64,000 nt of DNA, taken from Nematostella vectensis. Taxonomy: Eukaryota > Cnidaria > Anthozoa > Actiniaria > Edwardsiidae. Both the position numbers and the translations under genes were made by a program. The stretch lies in contig NC_064037.1 of assembly GCF_932526225.1 (NCBI RefSeq), positions 6,281,703 to 6,345,702 of the forward strand, written 5' to 3'. This document shows, piece after piece, positions 1-12,060 of the stretch (position 1 is its first letter; each line of letters starts with the position of its first letter). The notes beneath the pieces were generated by a model. It made no database searches. It was given only the letters and a program-made list of their open reading frames with translations, and was not told the origin of the DNA.

Positions 1-1484
1 TTCCATAAATATCTTATATAGAGACTTACTTTGGTCTCATTTCACCCGGTAAAATAATCTTGTTATGGTAAATTCCAACAACTGAGACAACATTGGGATG
101 GCCTGTACAGATGGAGTGGCATTTTGCCTGAAAAAAGAGCATGAGTTCTTTATATAATATTGTCCCTATTTCCACGTTCTAATAGTCCAGTTTGGTTTGA
201 CACTGTGGCCAGTGGACAGAGACACCATGGATTTATAAATATAGCCTTAACTCAGGTCGACTACTCTCAAAGAAATACTAGCAAGATAATGTAAAATTTG
301 TGAGAGAACATTTAGACAACAAGTTCATAAGGGTTATTTCATTTGACCATGAAGTCAAGAAAAACTGAATTATAGCATACCAGTCAACTCTCTCACATTA
401 GGCATCCAAGATTTTGGACCCCTTTTCCCAATCCCCTGTGTTGAGCACAAGATCTCCCTCTTTATAGCGATTTTTAACGCTTCCTAAAAATTATTTTATA
501 GAAAATTGACATTTCCCTTTTTTTATTAAAAGAATTAAAACAATAATTCTCTTGCATAGTGCAATTTATCTAACACCCTTGTAAGATCTATATGTGGATT
601 TGTGCTTGTTTTCTATATACACCTGTGGAGTATATAGCCATCCCCCCCCCCCAAAAAAAAACGAATATACCCCACCCCTTCCCCCAAGACAATCTGAAGC
701 CTTGAGATTTCCGAGGTATGGTGTAGGTTGATGGGTACCTCTGATAGTCCTTTTGGGGTGTCTGTTAAGCATTTCAGTGCATAGCTCTTGCCAGAAGTCT
801 TGCTTTTACACTCTCTGTATTTTGGGAGAGAAATAAACAACCAGTCTGGGTAATTTGAGGGAAAAAGTAATAGGAAGTTGGAAATGTCAAAAAAGCAGCA
901 AATTCTTCAGCCAGAATGAATGAACACAAAAATATTGATAGCTTTAGACACCACAGTAACGGGTATAATTACCATCAATAAAGAAGTTACATAAAAAAAA
1001 CACAATTTCCTAGGAACTATAAATATGTACAGCAGGATAACCACACCAAAAATAGGAATATCACCGCATTCACCTCAACGACAACAATCATCATAAACAA
1101 CAATTTGATACCTGACTGGTCCGCTAATCCCAGAACCTAGCCTTTTAGTCCAGTCAATATCATAATCATCCTCGATTGGAGTTTCCTGAAAAAGCATCAG
1201 TGAAATGTTAAACGGAAAGGAACCAATCTGTTCAAAACAATTGGTCTTTTAAATTTGTATTTTCGTACTTTGCAGTTTGCGTCATTTGACATTTTCCTTG
1301 ATCGAGTTGTTACGGGGAATATCGTGTCAAACTTAAACATGTCATATCAAAACGATAGAATCTTTGGAGATTCCGATAGTTGTCAATTTGTGGGCCATTT
1401 AACGCACACGGAATTTCAAGCATCAAAGTCAATAATAACATGAAAATAGCTTACCAACATGATAAATGGACTCGGTTCCGCCAT
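1..1484 (-). CDS. MAPKAPK5: MAPKAPK5 (MK5/PRAK) protein kinase, 5' part only
   Basis: This is the N-terminal part of a MAPK-activated Ser/Thr kinase. Exons on the minus strand are 1455-1484, 1112-1185, 739-814 and 30-127, with the rest off the left edge; positions 1-29 are intron. The phases join cleanly into about 92 residues. The N-terminus is short (MAEPSPFIML), followed by the MK5-type segment DWTKRLGSGISGPVR, which contains the glycine-rich ATP loop. The next exon has YALKCL, carrying the ATP-binding lysine of the VAIK position. The fourth exon has GHPNVVSVVGIY, the alphaC-beta4 region. Family knowledge: MK5 acts downstream of p38 and ERK3/4. The DWTxxLGxGISGPVR sequence separates MK5 from MK2/MK3. 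The start ATG is 198 bp from the divergent start of the PRR11-like gene. Catalytic loop and activation segment lie outside the window. Confidence 0.88.
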
Positions 1485-1681
1485 CTTGGAAAACTTATTT
1501 AGCAACTGAGCATACTCTATTAGATATACCGCATATCTTGTTCAGCGGGCTCCATAAAATCTCATGCTCTGATTGGTCGTAACTAGTTCATCTCATACGC
1601 GCCGAAATTTGTAAACCCACTAGTCAAACCACCGTTTTATTTTTATTTTTCACTACTGTAATATACATCTGAAACAAAATA
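1485..1681. promoter_or_regulatory. Divergent promoter region between MAPKAPK5 and the PRR11-like gene
   Basis: Only 197 bp separate the two outward-facing start codons, so both 5' UTRs and a shared promoter must fit here or overlap. An inverted CCAAT box (ATTGG, 1572-1576) is visible. Just after it comes a GC-rich CGCGCCGAAA stretch that resembles, but does not exactly match, an E2F site. No clear TATA box stands close to either start. Shared regulation is inferred from the geometry. Confidence 0.6.
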
Positions 1682-4600
1682 ATGTCCGAGTTCGATCCCG
1701 CTTCACCGGCCCCTGTAGCCTTCTGTAGAAAGATCTCAACAGCCGAATACGACCAACAAGGAGACGAAGAGACGGAATCGGAACTAAAGAAGCTTCTGCA
1801 GTTCTTGGACAAAAACCCAAATATATCTCGTGATGTGATCAGAAAGCGGAAGCAAGACGAGCTTGACATGTTATCCTATTTGAAAGTTAAGGTCATGAAA
1901 GCTGTAAAGGGAGAGAAATACATCGATGACTATTTTAGTGAGGAAATGTGCAATAATGAACTTGACAAGCTCAAGAGAGAGATGGTCTCAGCTTTCGACT
2001 ATGCACAAGGTATTCATACACGCACCAATAAGATACCTTTAAATATAATTTTCATATACAGGGGTGGCGAAGTGGTCCCATAAGTGGGAGGGCGGAAGTT
2101 GGGGGAGGGGTGGGTAGTGGTTCCAGGGGGAGGGGTGGTTGGTGGTTTAGGGGAGAGGGGTGTATGGTGGTTCCAAATCCTATTTATAAGAACGCTGGGA
2201 TTTTAAACTGTTCAACGAATTTGTTGTCGGTTGCATTTATACTGCTTGAAACCCGTTGGTTTAAAAAGACTACAATAATAATAATACTTTCAAAAGTGGG
2301 GGGCTGGCGCCCCTCCCCTTCCGCCACCCCTGATATATTACTTATCTAAGCTTTCATTTGTCATTAAGATTGTTGAGATCGGTTAATAACTCGATAACTG
2401 AAGTCAAGGAATGCAACAAAATAATCTGGTTTGGTAATACTAAAGGGGCGTCTACACAGACAATTTTTACTTGACAAGTTTTTCTTGACAATTCTGGTCA
2501 TTCGTGTAGACATGCTGTACATACGAGCAACTTTTATTTGACATATATTGCAAGCGACACACAAATCCCCAGGGTAATCCCGTGGGTAAGTACTATTTTC
2601 AAATGCGATATAATTCCCCTCCCCCAAGGGCAAAGATTGTCTTACAATCTTGAATAACGCCCCACATTGCCTGTGGTTTACCCAGGGGTCGACCACTGGG
2701 GAAGGCAGCTGATACACATATAATGATTTATGATTTATAAGGCTTCTACCACTATTACACATATGAAATAGTGGTAAGGTTGACACAACAGAGCACGGCT
2801 CCAACTCAAGTGTAACCTCGGTTAGTAAGCACTGTCACTGGGGGTGGTCACTGCCAGAGGGTTTATTGCGTCTCCAGTGGTTCTTTTACATCCCTTCGGT
2901 TCAGGTTTAGTGTAGTACAGCTTGAAGAGACGGGACCTCCGGTTTAGTGTCCTTATCCGAGAAGACTGGAAACACGGGAGAATAACTTCAACTCACTTGT
3001 GACAAATTCGATTCAAGGCAGGAACCCGGAAAAATCCCCAGTTTGAGCCAGGATTCGAACCTGGGCCACAGCGGTGAGAGGCCGACGCGCTAACACACTA
3101 GGCCACCCGTGCTTCCATAATAATAATGCCTTTAGAAAAACTATGTAATTGTATACTCAATAAAAAACTTTTTTTAACAGAAGCCAAAGGCAGCCCTAGA
3201 AGGTTTAGTAGAAGGCTTGCTGAAAAAAAGCATCAACAAATGGCACCCCCTTCCCCGGCAACCCCTCCCACACCCTCCCTGAGGATTGCTGAGAAACAGC
3301 ACCAATCAAGAGCATCTCCGCCCCCACCTCCTCCACCCCCAGTGTTAAAACCACAGGTGAGGCATGCTTGACAGCTCTATGAGAATACTTTGTAGTTTAT
3401 TTTCATTTTATGATACTAGTATTAAGAATAGTATAAAATATGTAAAAAGTGGTTAGTGCAAATTGATGTTGTGAGACATAATTACATAAGAATTGTATGA
3501 TATTTGTATATGGAATATATACATTGTTAGACATAATTAGATGTTTTCACATGCAATTGACTTCAAGTAATCAAGTATTAAGCACAGTCACCGATCACTG
3601 AAGTGTTTGAATCCATTCAGCTTTTTCATTTATTTAAGGAGGGGCTGGTGTTCATCTGAGGGGAATGTTCTAAGAAGATGGTTTTGATTGAATTTTAGAT
3701 GAAAAGAAAATATCTTATTTTATCAGTTTTCCTCTGATCTAATGATTCTAGCTATTTGAATAATGGCGGAATATATATATATTTGAAGCAAAAATACCAT
3801 TTTTAAATGCTATATTCAGTAGCCTTGCTAACCCCCAACAATAGTTGTTAATTAAATGCAATCCACACCTCGTTCTAGAATATGCTGAAGGACAGTAAAT
3901 CAGAAGGAGCTAGCAAAACCTCAAGCAACTCTGACCTGTTCCTGTCAATCAGAAATATCAGTGGTAGGCGTGGCTTACATCAAGAGAATGTCAGTTCTTC
4001 AGTTAGTGCACCTGTATCAGCATTGGCTCATGGCACTCCATCAACATCTGAATCTGTTACCAAGCTCCAACAACAAAGGTAGCATGAGCTATCACATTTA
4101 TGATTTCATATGACAGTATGTGCAGTTGTTAGTATTGTGTAGTGTGATTACACTTGTGTTGATGAGGTTTTTTTCCCTTTTTTTGAGGTTCCATGTTTAT
4201 AAATAATAACCCTCATCAGGTTAATTAGCCTGTATTGTTGTACTCTAATGCTCTATTTATGCTTTTTCCACAATGTTGTTGTCGCAGCAAATTGAAAAAG
4301 ATAAGGCGTAGTGTGTCTAAAAACCTGTCAAGACCGAACCTGCAAAAAGCTCTGCACGACGAGATAACCAACGCACGAGAAAAACTGCGCTGCATCAATC
4401 CACAGTAAGACGCGTAAAACGAACTGAATTAATGGCATGCAGCGTTAAATTCCTTATCGCTGCCGTAATGCTTGTTTTAGCCCCCTGGGCACTTTTATAT
4501 TTTCGGTATTGGTGGAGAATGTGGGGTGATTATTTAGCAGGTCCATAGGACAAATGATAGCAGAAGTTTTAGACAATTAGATTCTTTTAAATAGTTTGAA

Positions 4601-5843
4601 AATAAGACAACGGGAATGTAAAAAAAATCGTAACATTTGGCTTTCTGGTACCCTGGAAACCAGAGGCTCCGAGAGTTTTCCGAGCGAAGTGAGAATTACG
4701 CGAGCATGTTGGGAAAAGCGGATATTCAGCCTCTGGAACCCAGGGTAGCTTTCTGGCTCCCACAGACCGAATTCCTATCTCCGAAGGCAGCTTTATCGAT
4801 ATGATGCGCACCAATCATTTTAAGGGGGAATGAAACTTCTCAATTTTCAGGACGTTTTGTAATAGAGATAGGGCCATGAACCTAAAACGAAAATTCTGTA
4901 TGGAATTGTTTGAACATAAAAAATTTAGGCGCCCAGGAGGGGACGGCTTCTGGCATTCACGGAACTCGCCATCGAAAAAACGACCATATTTTTTTATTAA
5001 AAGAATCTCAGCTACTAGCGTGAATTGACCGATGGGCGTGAGCACTCAATGTAAGACGTTACTTAATTTCCACCAAATAGGGAGAGGGAGAAAAAAAATT
5101 TAAATGATATCCATTTCGTTTCTTTCTCCTTGAAGCCCATCTTCTATGGTATCTAAACGCTCTAATAAGTTCTTCTTGAGGTCTTGTATACACCATTTCA
5201 AATAAGGCTGCACTCGAGAATCTCTGTGTCGTAACCCGCGGTGGTTCATGGGTAGCGTATAAACGGCTTAATTCTTATATCTGAAAGCTATGTGAATTTT
5301 CATAAGAACATAAACAAGAATTCTACAAGCTTTTGAAACATAGATTGGTATTTTATTCGCGCTTATTAGCTTTCTTACTTGATGCCCATGAAGCATTGCG
5401 GGTTACGATACACAGATTCTCCGAGTGAAACCTTATTTGAAATAGGTATATGCAGGTCTATATGCTGGTGCAGGAAAAAAAATACCATAAAAATACAACA
5501 CAAGAACTTGCGTTCATTAAAGCACAATAATATATATTTCGTCATTCAAAGATTCATAAATGCAGTACCTCCTTCTAAACCGGGTTCTTGACTCTTACGA
5601 AATCTTTACCGTATTCTATTGTATTGCGCGCTTGTAAATTTGTTTTTGTCATTGACATTCAGGTCGCCAGGAATGACGCCATACCAACTCAGCAAAAAGA
5701 GAAGGGAAGACGAGAAGTCCCCAGATGTCTTCCCAATGTTTAATACGGCCCTGGTGCATAAGTTCAGGAACGCCCGCAGTCCGTCGTTGAGTCCCAGCGG
5801 CTACTTTAGCGATTCCTCGTACTTCGACAGCCCAGGCAGTTAG
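1682..5843 (+). CDS. PRR11: PRR11-like proline-rich protein
   Basis: Five exons, 1682-2009, 3181-3356, 3879-4078, 4288-4404 and 5663-5843, join in phase into 333 residues (human PRR11 has about 360). The order of features follows PRR11. There is an N-terminal helical region with an ELDKLKREM-type segment, then a proline run (eight P, about residue 155-165) followed by VLKPQ. A basic segment (KLKKIRRSVSKN) comes next, and the C-terminus has ALVHKFRNARSPSLSP, matching PRR11's ALRRKF...RSPTP end. PRR11 in vertebrates is a cell-cycle and actin-associated protein, divergently transcribed from a neighbour. The assignment rests on remembered motif similarity, not a search; it could be a more distant relative. 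A polyadenylation signal follows at 5958. Introns 1 and 4 are packed with transposon remnants. Confidence 0.62.
2059..2332. mobile_element. Short DNA transposon with CAGGGGTGGCG terminal inverted repeats (family B)
   Basis: This 274-bp element in intron 1 of the PRR11-like gene begins CAGGGGTGGCG and ends with its inverse CGCCACCCCTG. ATATA flanks both sides (2054-2058 and 2333-2337) and is a likely target-site duplication. A second, decayed copy lies at about 27647-27982. The left part is G-rich; the right part contains a shared ATTTTAAACTGTT segment. It encodes nothing. The terminal sequence resembles hAT ends, but the short duplication makes the superfamily uncertain. Confidence 0.65.
2816..3113 (-). 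mobile_element. tRNA-derived SINE, copy 1
   Basis: Read on the minus strand, the element starts near 3113 with a tRNA-like head: an A-box-like GGCCTAGTGTGTTAGCGCG and an exact B box GGTTCGAATCC (around 3052-3062), about 40 bp apart. A tRNA-unrelated body of about 230 bp follows, down to 2816. A second copy in the same orientation is at 35251-35536, with high identity by eye. It sits in intron 1 of the PRR11-like gene, antisense to it. Confidence 0.8.
4649..4747. mobile_element. 99-bp MITE with 9-bp target-site duplication
   Basis: The element begins TACCCTGGAAACCAGAGGCT and ends with the near-inverse AGCCTCTGGAACCCAGGGTA. It is flanked by perfect copies of GCTTTCTGG at 4640-4648 and 4748-4756. 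A 9-bp duplication is typical of Mutator-like elements. It lies in intron 4 of the PRR11-like gene and has no coding capacity. Confidence 0.8.
5187..5452. repeat. Inverted repeat with arms of about 70 bp
   Basis: The left arm (about 5187-5258, containing ATTTCAAATAAGG, GAGAATCTCTGTG and CGTAACCCGC) is matched in reverse by the right arm (about 5384-5452, containing GCGGGTTACG, CACAGATTCTC and CCTTATTTGAAAT). The loop is about 125 bp. It is probably a decayed palindromic transposon in intron 4 of the PRR11-like gene. No clear target-site duplication was found. Confidence 0.7.
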
Positions 5844-8300
5844 CCCGAAAACTCAATCTGGAATGAGCAAGTCAGTGAATTATAGGATTTCTTAATGAAG
5901 AACTTTTGGACGAAAGTAGATATCATTACGTGATTGTTTTTTAAGTACAGGCCTAGTAATAAAGATTAGCAGAAAGTGATTTTCCCGAAGCCACCAATTG
6001 CTCATCTGCGCGAAAAACAACGAGTAGTAACCAAATTGAAGTGTTGAACTTAAATTTTTCATATTCTATAATTTTTGCGATTTTTATCTTTTTGACGGTT
6101 ACCAAAACACTTACAGTCCATATAACCTTTCATAATTGTTTCCTAAGAATTGTTAGATTTGTTAATTTCTTTTCGTATAATAACGTGCGAATAACTCAAA
6201 TATGCAATATTGAGCTATTTTCGTCAACCTTCGGAATAAAGGCCGTGAACTGGAAGGCCCGGGTCCAGTCATTTGTGGCGTAGATCGAGATGTCAATCAA
6301 ATTACATGAGAAAATTTATGCGCGCGCTAAACTAGTTCCCGTCTTCATGTCTGCTTAGTTATTGCTGAAGATCGTTGTGTGGTTACAAGTTTTACCGTCA
6401 TTTTTATATCTCAACCTGGTCGTTAACTGATTATTTAACTTCAGGAAACAAATCTGCAAAATTTATGAATTGTTTTTTCATTGTGCGTGCTCGCGCTGAC
6501 ATTCCAACGAGCGCGCGCTGTTTTTGAAACCTACAACAAAACGATATTTTCTTTTTTCGAATTTAATTCTCTGCTTTAAAAGGTTTTCACTTTATCGTAG
6601 GTGGCATTGCAATACGAAACTCTTCGATAATATGTTAAATGCGTTGTTTCAGATTTTCCCGCCAAAACTTGAAATTATACTCTCTCTTTCGCGCGGCCAA
6701 AAAAAATCTCAAAGCTCTGTAGGAAATTCAAATTTCAATCAAATTCTATCCCCTTTTCAGAATTTGAATTTTCAGTATTCTGTGAACTCTTGTTTACAAT
6801 TTCCAGCTGGCTTCAATCATTCAAACCAACGGAATCAAATTTGGTTCTTTTTGATTGGTCAGCGGGAGAGGTGGTGTGATTGGAAACCATTTCAGTGCTG
6901 TCTAGTGAGAACAGTATTTCTCGAAAATACGATCACGGACGATAAGTCGCATTTATTTGTTTAGAAAGAGCCTCTTTATCGTCACGAGACGTATTTGATG
7001 CAAATGTTTTTTTTCGCATTTTCAAATAGACGTGCGTCTGGCTATTTTATTTGATTTTTGTTTGCCGGCAAGTTGTTTGGTCGAATTGCATAAAACATGT
7101 AGTTCTATAAAAAAAACCATGTGTTCACGGCACGAGAAATCTCCTGGGTTGTGTTTGATTGATCTTCGTGGATGGTCTTGGTGACTCCTTTCAAGTGTTC
7201 TTACCGAAGAAAAGCAATTTTTATTCATGACATTCATAACAACATGCAGAAACAACCTGTCCATATTTCGTGAAAAATTTGGTAAAACCGCATCTTTAAG
7301 GCAAAATTAAATGTATATTGGTGTTTTGCATGATGCATACCTTGCATGTATGTTTAAGTATATATATTTTTGCCTCTAAATCATTTCAATCTATCGATGG
7401 AAACGTCCCAACGATGGAATAAGTTAATCATTGGCTCTGTGGAGGGAAAGGTTAAATGATGATCACGTTCCATCCTTTTAGAAAGCGAAATGCAAAGCGA
7501 AACAATGAGCGAAATCGAGTTATCTACTGTTTCTGTGATAACCAGGACTGCGGGTGGACTACTTGATGACATTAAAATGACTCTGTCAGAGGTCTGAAGG
7601 CCGGTTATTGTCTCAGTATTGAGACAAATGGATCGAAACTTCGGCTTTCTTTTAAACTCTGATTCTATAAAGTTTTGGCGCTAAACATCTAATCAATTAT
7701 TAGTCAGACGCCGCATGCTGCATGTTTGATCAAAGGACCGCCATTTCCCCAAACTGCCACTTGTTTTACCAAGCGCTATTTCTCGTGTCTTCAAAGATTG
7801 GAAATATTGTGGACTTTTTGTTTACATTAACGGTATTTTTACCCCTAAACATCGCTTTTACCCTGTGCTCTTTATTGTTTTCTTGTTTTGTTTTCAAGGA
7901 TAATCTCTTTGCTCGAAAATATTTTCATTTAGAAGATGTCGTTTTAGGAAACTTAGATTTTCAATATAAACTTGTTTACTTACAAATCTAAATTATTCCT
8001 AGTCAAATAATTCTAAAAGACAACAATTTTAACCTTAGCAATCCGCGTAATGCACCCAACCCTAACCCTGCCATGAAAACAAAAAGTGAATTTTTGGCGG
8101 GAAGATAACAGCGGTTTGCGCACAGGCTCGCTTCAATTCTGGCCACGTTTGTTTGAAACGGGAATTCAAGAAACTGGAAATAATAAGAAAAGGTCAAAGT
8201 GTCCGTAAGTAGAATTTACAGTTTGACTTTCCTCTAACTTGAAGTGATCTCAGTTCTCTTCACTTTCTACAGCTACCCGTGATTACCATGTGTACAACTG
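5844..8300. other. Intergenic sequence with no gene recognised
   Basis: Beyond the 3' UTR of the PRR11-like gene I find no exon chain, RNA gene or clear transposon ends. Open frames of up to 146 codons (for example 6524-6964) have low-complexity, AT-driven composition and no family resemblance. Confidence 0.5.
5958..5963 (+). terminator. Polyadenylation signal of the PRR11-like gene
   Basis: AATAAA lies 115 bp after the stop codon. It is the first canonical hexamer downstream. Confidence 0.6.
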
Positions 8301-10675
8301 TACAGTGACCGCACCATACAACCTTACCCATATAACCGTACCGTGACCATACCATATAACCGTACCGTGACCATACCATATAACCGTACCGTGACCATAC
8401 CATATAACCGTACCGTGACCATACCATATAACCGTACCGTGACCATACCCATATAACCGTACCGTGACCATACCATATAACCGTACCGTGACCATACCAT
8501 ATAACCGTACCGTGACCATACCCATATAACCGTACCGTGACCATACCCATATAACCGTACCGTGACCATACCATATAACCGTACCGTGACCATACCATAT
8601 AACCGTACCGTGACCATACCCATATAACCGTACCGTGACCATACCATATAACCGTACCGTGACCATACCACACAACCATACCGTGACCATACCACACAAC
8701 CATACCGTGACCATACCATACAACCGTACCGTGACCATACCCATATAACCATACCGCGACCATACCATATAACCGTGCCGTGACCATACCATACAACCAT
8801 ACCGTGACCATACCATACAACCGTACCGTGACCATACCCATATAACCGTACCGTGACCATACCATATAACCGTACCGTGACCATACCATATAACCGTACC
8901 GTGACCATACCATATAACCGCACCGTGACCATACCATATAACCGTACCGTGACCATACCATATAACCGTACCGTGACCATACCCATATAACCGTACCGTG
9001 ACCATACCCATATAACCGTACCGTGACCATACCATATAACCGTACCGTGACCATACCATATAACCGTGCCGTGACCATACCCATATAACCGTACCGTGAC
9101 CATACCATATAACCGTGCCGTGACCATACCCATATAACCGTACCGTGACCATACCATACAACCATACCGTGACCATACCACACAACCATACCGTGACCAT
9201 ACCATACAACCGTACCGTGACCATACCCATATAACCGTACCGTGACCATACCACACAACCATACCGTGACCATACCACACAACCATACCGTGACCATACC
9301 ATACAACCGTACCGTGACCATACCCATATAACCGTACCGCGACCATACCATATAACCGTGCCGTGACCATACCATACAACCATACCGTGACCATACCATA
9401 CAACCGTACCGTGACCATACCCATATAACCGTACCGTGACCATACCATATAACCGTACCGTGACCATACCATATAACCGTACCGTGACCATACCATATAA
9501 CCGCACCGTGACCATACCATATAACCGTACCGTGACCATACCATATAACCGTACCGTGACCATACCCATATAACCGTACCGTGACCATACCCATATAACC
9601 GTACCGTGACCATACCATATAACCGTACCGTGACCATACCATATAACCGTACCGTGACCATACCCATATAACTGTACCGTGACCATACCATATAACCGTA
9701 CCGTGACCATACCATATAACCGTACCGTGACCATACCATATAACCGTACCGTGACCATACCCATATAACCGTGCCGTGACCATACCGATATAACCGTACC
9801 GTGACCATACCACACAACCATACCGTGACCATACCATATAACCGTACCGTGACCATACCATATAACCGTAACGTGACCATACCATATAACCGTACCGTGA
9901 CCATACCATACAACCGTACCGTGACCATACCCATATAACCGTGCCGTGACCATACCATATAACCGTACCGTGACCATACCATATAACCGTACCGTGACCA
10001 TACCATATAACCGTACCGTGACCATACCCATATAACCGTACCGTGACCATACCATATAACCGTACCGTGACCATACCATATAACCGTACCTTGACCATAC
10101 CCATATAACTGTACCGTGACCATACCATATAACCGTACCGTGACCATACCATATAACCGTACCGTGACCATACCATATAACCGTACCGTGACCATACCCA
10201 TATAACCGTGCCGTGACCATACCGATATAACCGTACCGTGACCATACCACACAACCATACCGTGACCATACCATATAACCGTACCGTGACCATACCATAT
10301 AACCGTACCGTGACCATACCATATAACCGTAACGTGACCATACCATATAACCGTACCGTGACCATACCATACAACCGTACCGTGACCATAGCATATAACC
10401 GTACCGCGACCATACCATATAACCGTACCGTGACCATACCCATATAACCGTGCCGTGACCATACCCATATAACCGTACCGTGACCATACCACACAACCAT
10501 AACGTGACCATACCACACAACCATACCGTGACCATACCATATAACCGTACCGCGACCATACCATATAACCGTAACGTGACCATACCATATAACCGTACCG
10601 TGACCATACCATACAACCGTACCGTGACCATAGCATATAACTGTACCGCGACCATACCATATAACCGTACCGTGA
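8301..10675. repeat. Large 24/25-bp minisatellite, roughly 98 units
   Basis: The basic unit is CCGTGACCATACC-ATATAACCGTA (24 bp), mixed with a 25-bp form with an extra C (TACCCATATAAC). Variant units carry CACAACCATA, CCGCGACC or AACGTGACC. Blocks of variants recur in the same order, for example a block near 9670 and again near 10107, so there is higher-order structure. The minus strand of the unit has no stop in any frame, which yields three overlapping open frames of more than 750 codons. The peptides are 8-residue repeats (such as MVTVRLYG) in all three frames, which marks them as by-products of the repeat. Confidence 0.95.
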
Positions 10676-10954
10676 AGGTGCGCTAATTCGAGAGTGGGCC
10701 ATTATTCTAAATTCGGATTTTACTTATACGAATAAGTGTCTACATTTCTTAATTGGAGCATTTTTAAAAGGTTTTTTAGAAGCTGTTCGAAATTTGTTTG
10801 TACAGATTATAAATTCAACCCCCACACTTCCCCGTCTTAGCTGCCAAGGACACATGAAAGCGGACATTTGCCTTTCCTCGTAAACATCCCGGGTGGTCAC
10901 TTGGGACAAGTAGTCGCTTTCAATTAGGAAAATCAGTACAGCCCCAAGTAAACT

Positions 10955-12060
10955 GCACCCATCATTGCTTGTGAAAAGCTGGCAAGACTTTGGTCCATCA
11001 TTGCTGGTAAAAAGCTGGCAAGACGTTGGCCAATCATTGCTTGTATTGTGAAAAGCTGGCAAGACGTTGACCCACCATTGCTGGTGAAAAGCTGGCAAGA
11101 CGTTGGCCCATCATTGCTAGTGAAAAGCTGACAAGACGTTGGCCCATCATTGCTGGTGAAAAGCTGGCAAGACGTTGGTCCATCATTGCTGGTGGAAAGC
11201 TGTCAAGACGTTGGCCCATCATTGCTGGTGAACAGCTGTCAAGACGTTGGCCCATCATTGCTGGTGAAAAGCTGGCAAGACGTTGGCCCATCATTGCTGG
11301 TGAAAAGCTGGCAATACGTTGGCCCATCATTGCTGGTAAAAAGCTGGCAAGACGTTGGCCCATCATTGCTAGTGAAAAGCTGACAAAACGTTGGCCCATC
11401 ATTGCTTGTATTGTAAAAACCAGCAAGACGTTGGCCCATCATTGCTAGTGAAAAGCTGGCAAGACGTTGGCCCATCATTGTTGTTGAAAAGCTGGCAAGA
11501 CGTTGGCCCATCATTGCTGGTGAAAAGCTGGCAAGACGTTGGCCCATCATTGCTAGTGAAAAGCTGACAAAACGTTGGCCCATCATTGCTGGTGAAAAGC
11601 TGGCAAGACGTTGGCCCATCATTGCTGGTGAAAAGCTGTCAAGACGTTGGCCCATCATTGCTGGTGAAAAGCTGGCAAGACGTTGGTCCATCATTGCTGA
11701 TGAAAAGCTGTCAAGACGTTGGCCCATCAGTGCTGGTGAACAGCTGTCAAGACGTTGGCCCATCATTGCTGGTGAAAAGCTGGCAAGACGTTGGCCCATC
11801 ATTGCTGATGAAAAGCTGTCAAGACGTTGGCCCATCATTGCTGGTGAAAAGCTGGCAAGACGTTGGCCCATCATTGCTGATGAAAAGCTGTCAAGACGTT
11901 GGCCCATCAGTGCTGGTGAACAGCTGTCAAGACGTTGGCCCATCATTGCTGGCGAAAAGCTGGCAAGACGTTGGCCCATCATTGCTGATGAAAAGCTGTC
12001 AAGACGTTGGCCCATCATTGCTGGTGAAAAGCTGGCAAGACGTTGACCCATCATTGCTGT
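10955..12060. repeat. 36-bp minisatellite, about 30 units
   Basis: The unit reads CCCATCATTGCTGGTG followed by AAAAGCTGGCAAGACGTTGG, exactly 36 bp, so both strands show long open frames with a 12-residue period. Variants (CTGTCAAG, CATCAGTGC, GAACAGC, GATGAAAAG) recur in fixed order at about 180-bp intervals in the right half (11690-12010), so five-unit blocks have been amplified. Two insertions of TATTGT or a similar short string (near 11044 and 11410) break the period. It starts about 280 bp after the 24-bp array ends. Confidence 0.95.

Noticed and set aside
2364-2804. Minus-strand open frame of 146 codons
   Set aside because: It lies in an intron of the PRR11-like gene, next to transposon sequence, and has no family resemblance.
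3048-3113. A functional tRNA gene
   Set aside because: The head has A- and B-box-like sequence but does not form a proper cloverleaf, and it continues into a body shared with a second copy, so it is a SINE.
6524-6964. Open frame of 146 codons in the gene-poor region
   Set aside because: It has AT-driven composition, no recognisable domain, and no neighbouring exons with matching phase.
8260-10702. Three overlapping minus-strand open frames of 754-792 codons
   Set aside because: They arise because the 24/25-bp unit has no stop on that strand. All three frames give 8-residue repeats and they swap into each other at each 25-bp unit; there is no start context or splice structure.
8301-12060. 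CRISPR-like arrays
   Set aside because: Units are contiguous with no unique spacers, in a clearly eukaryotic context with no cas genes.
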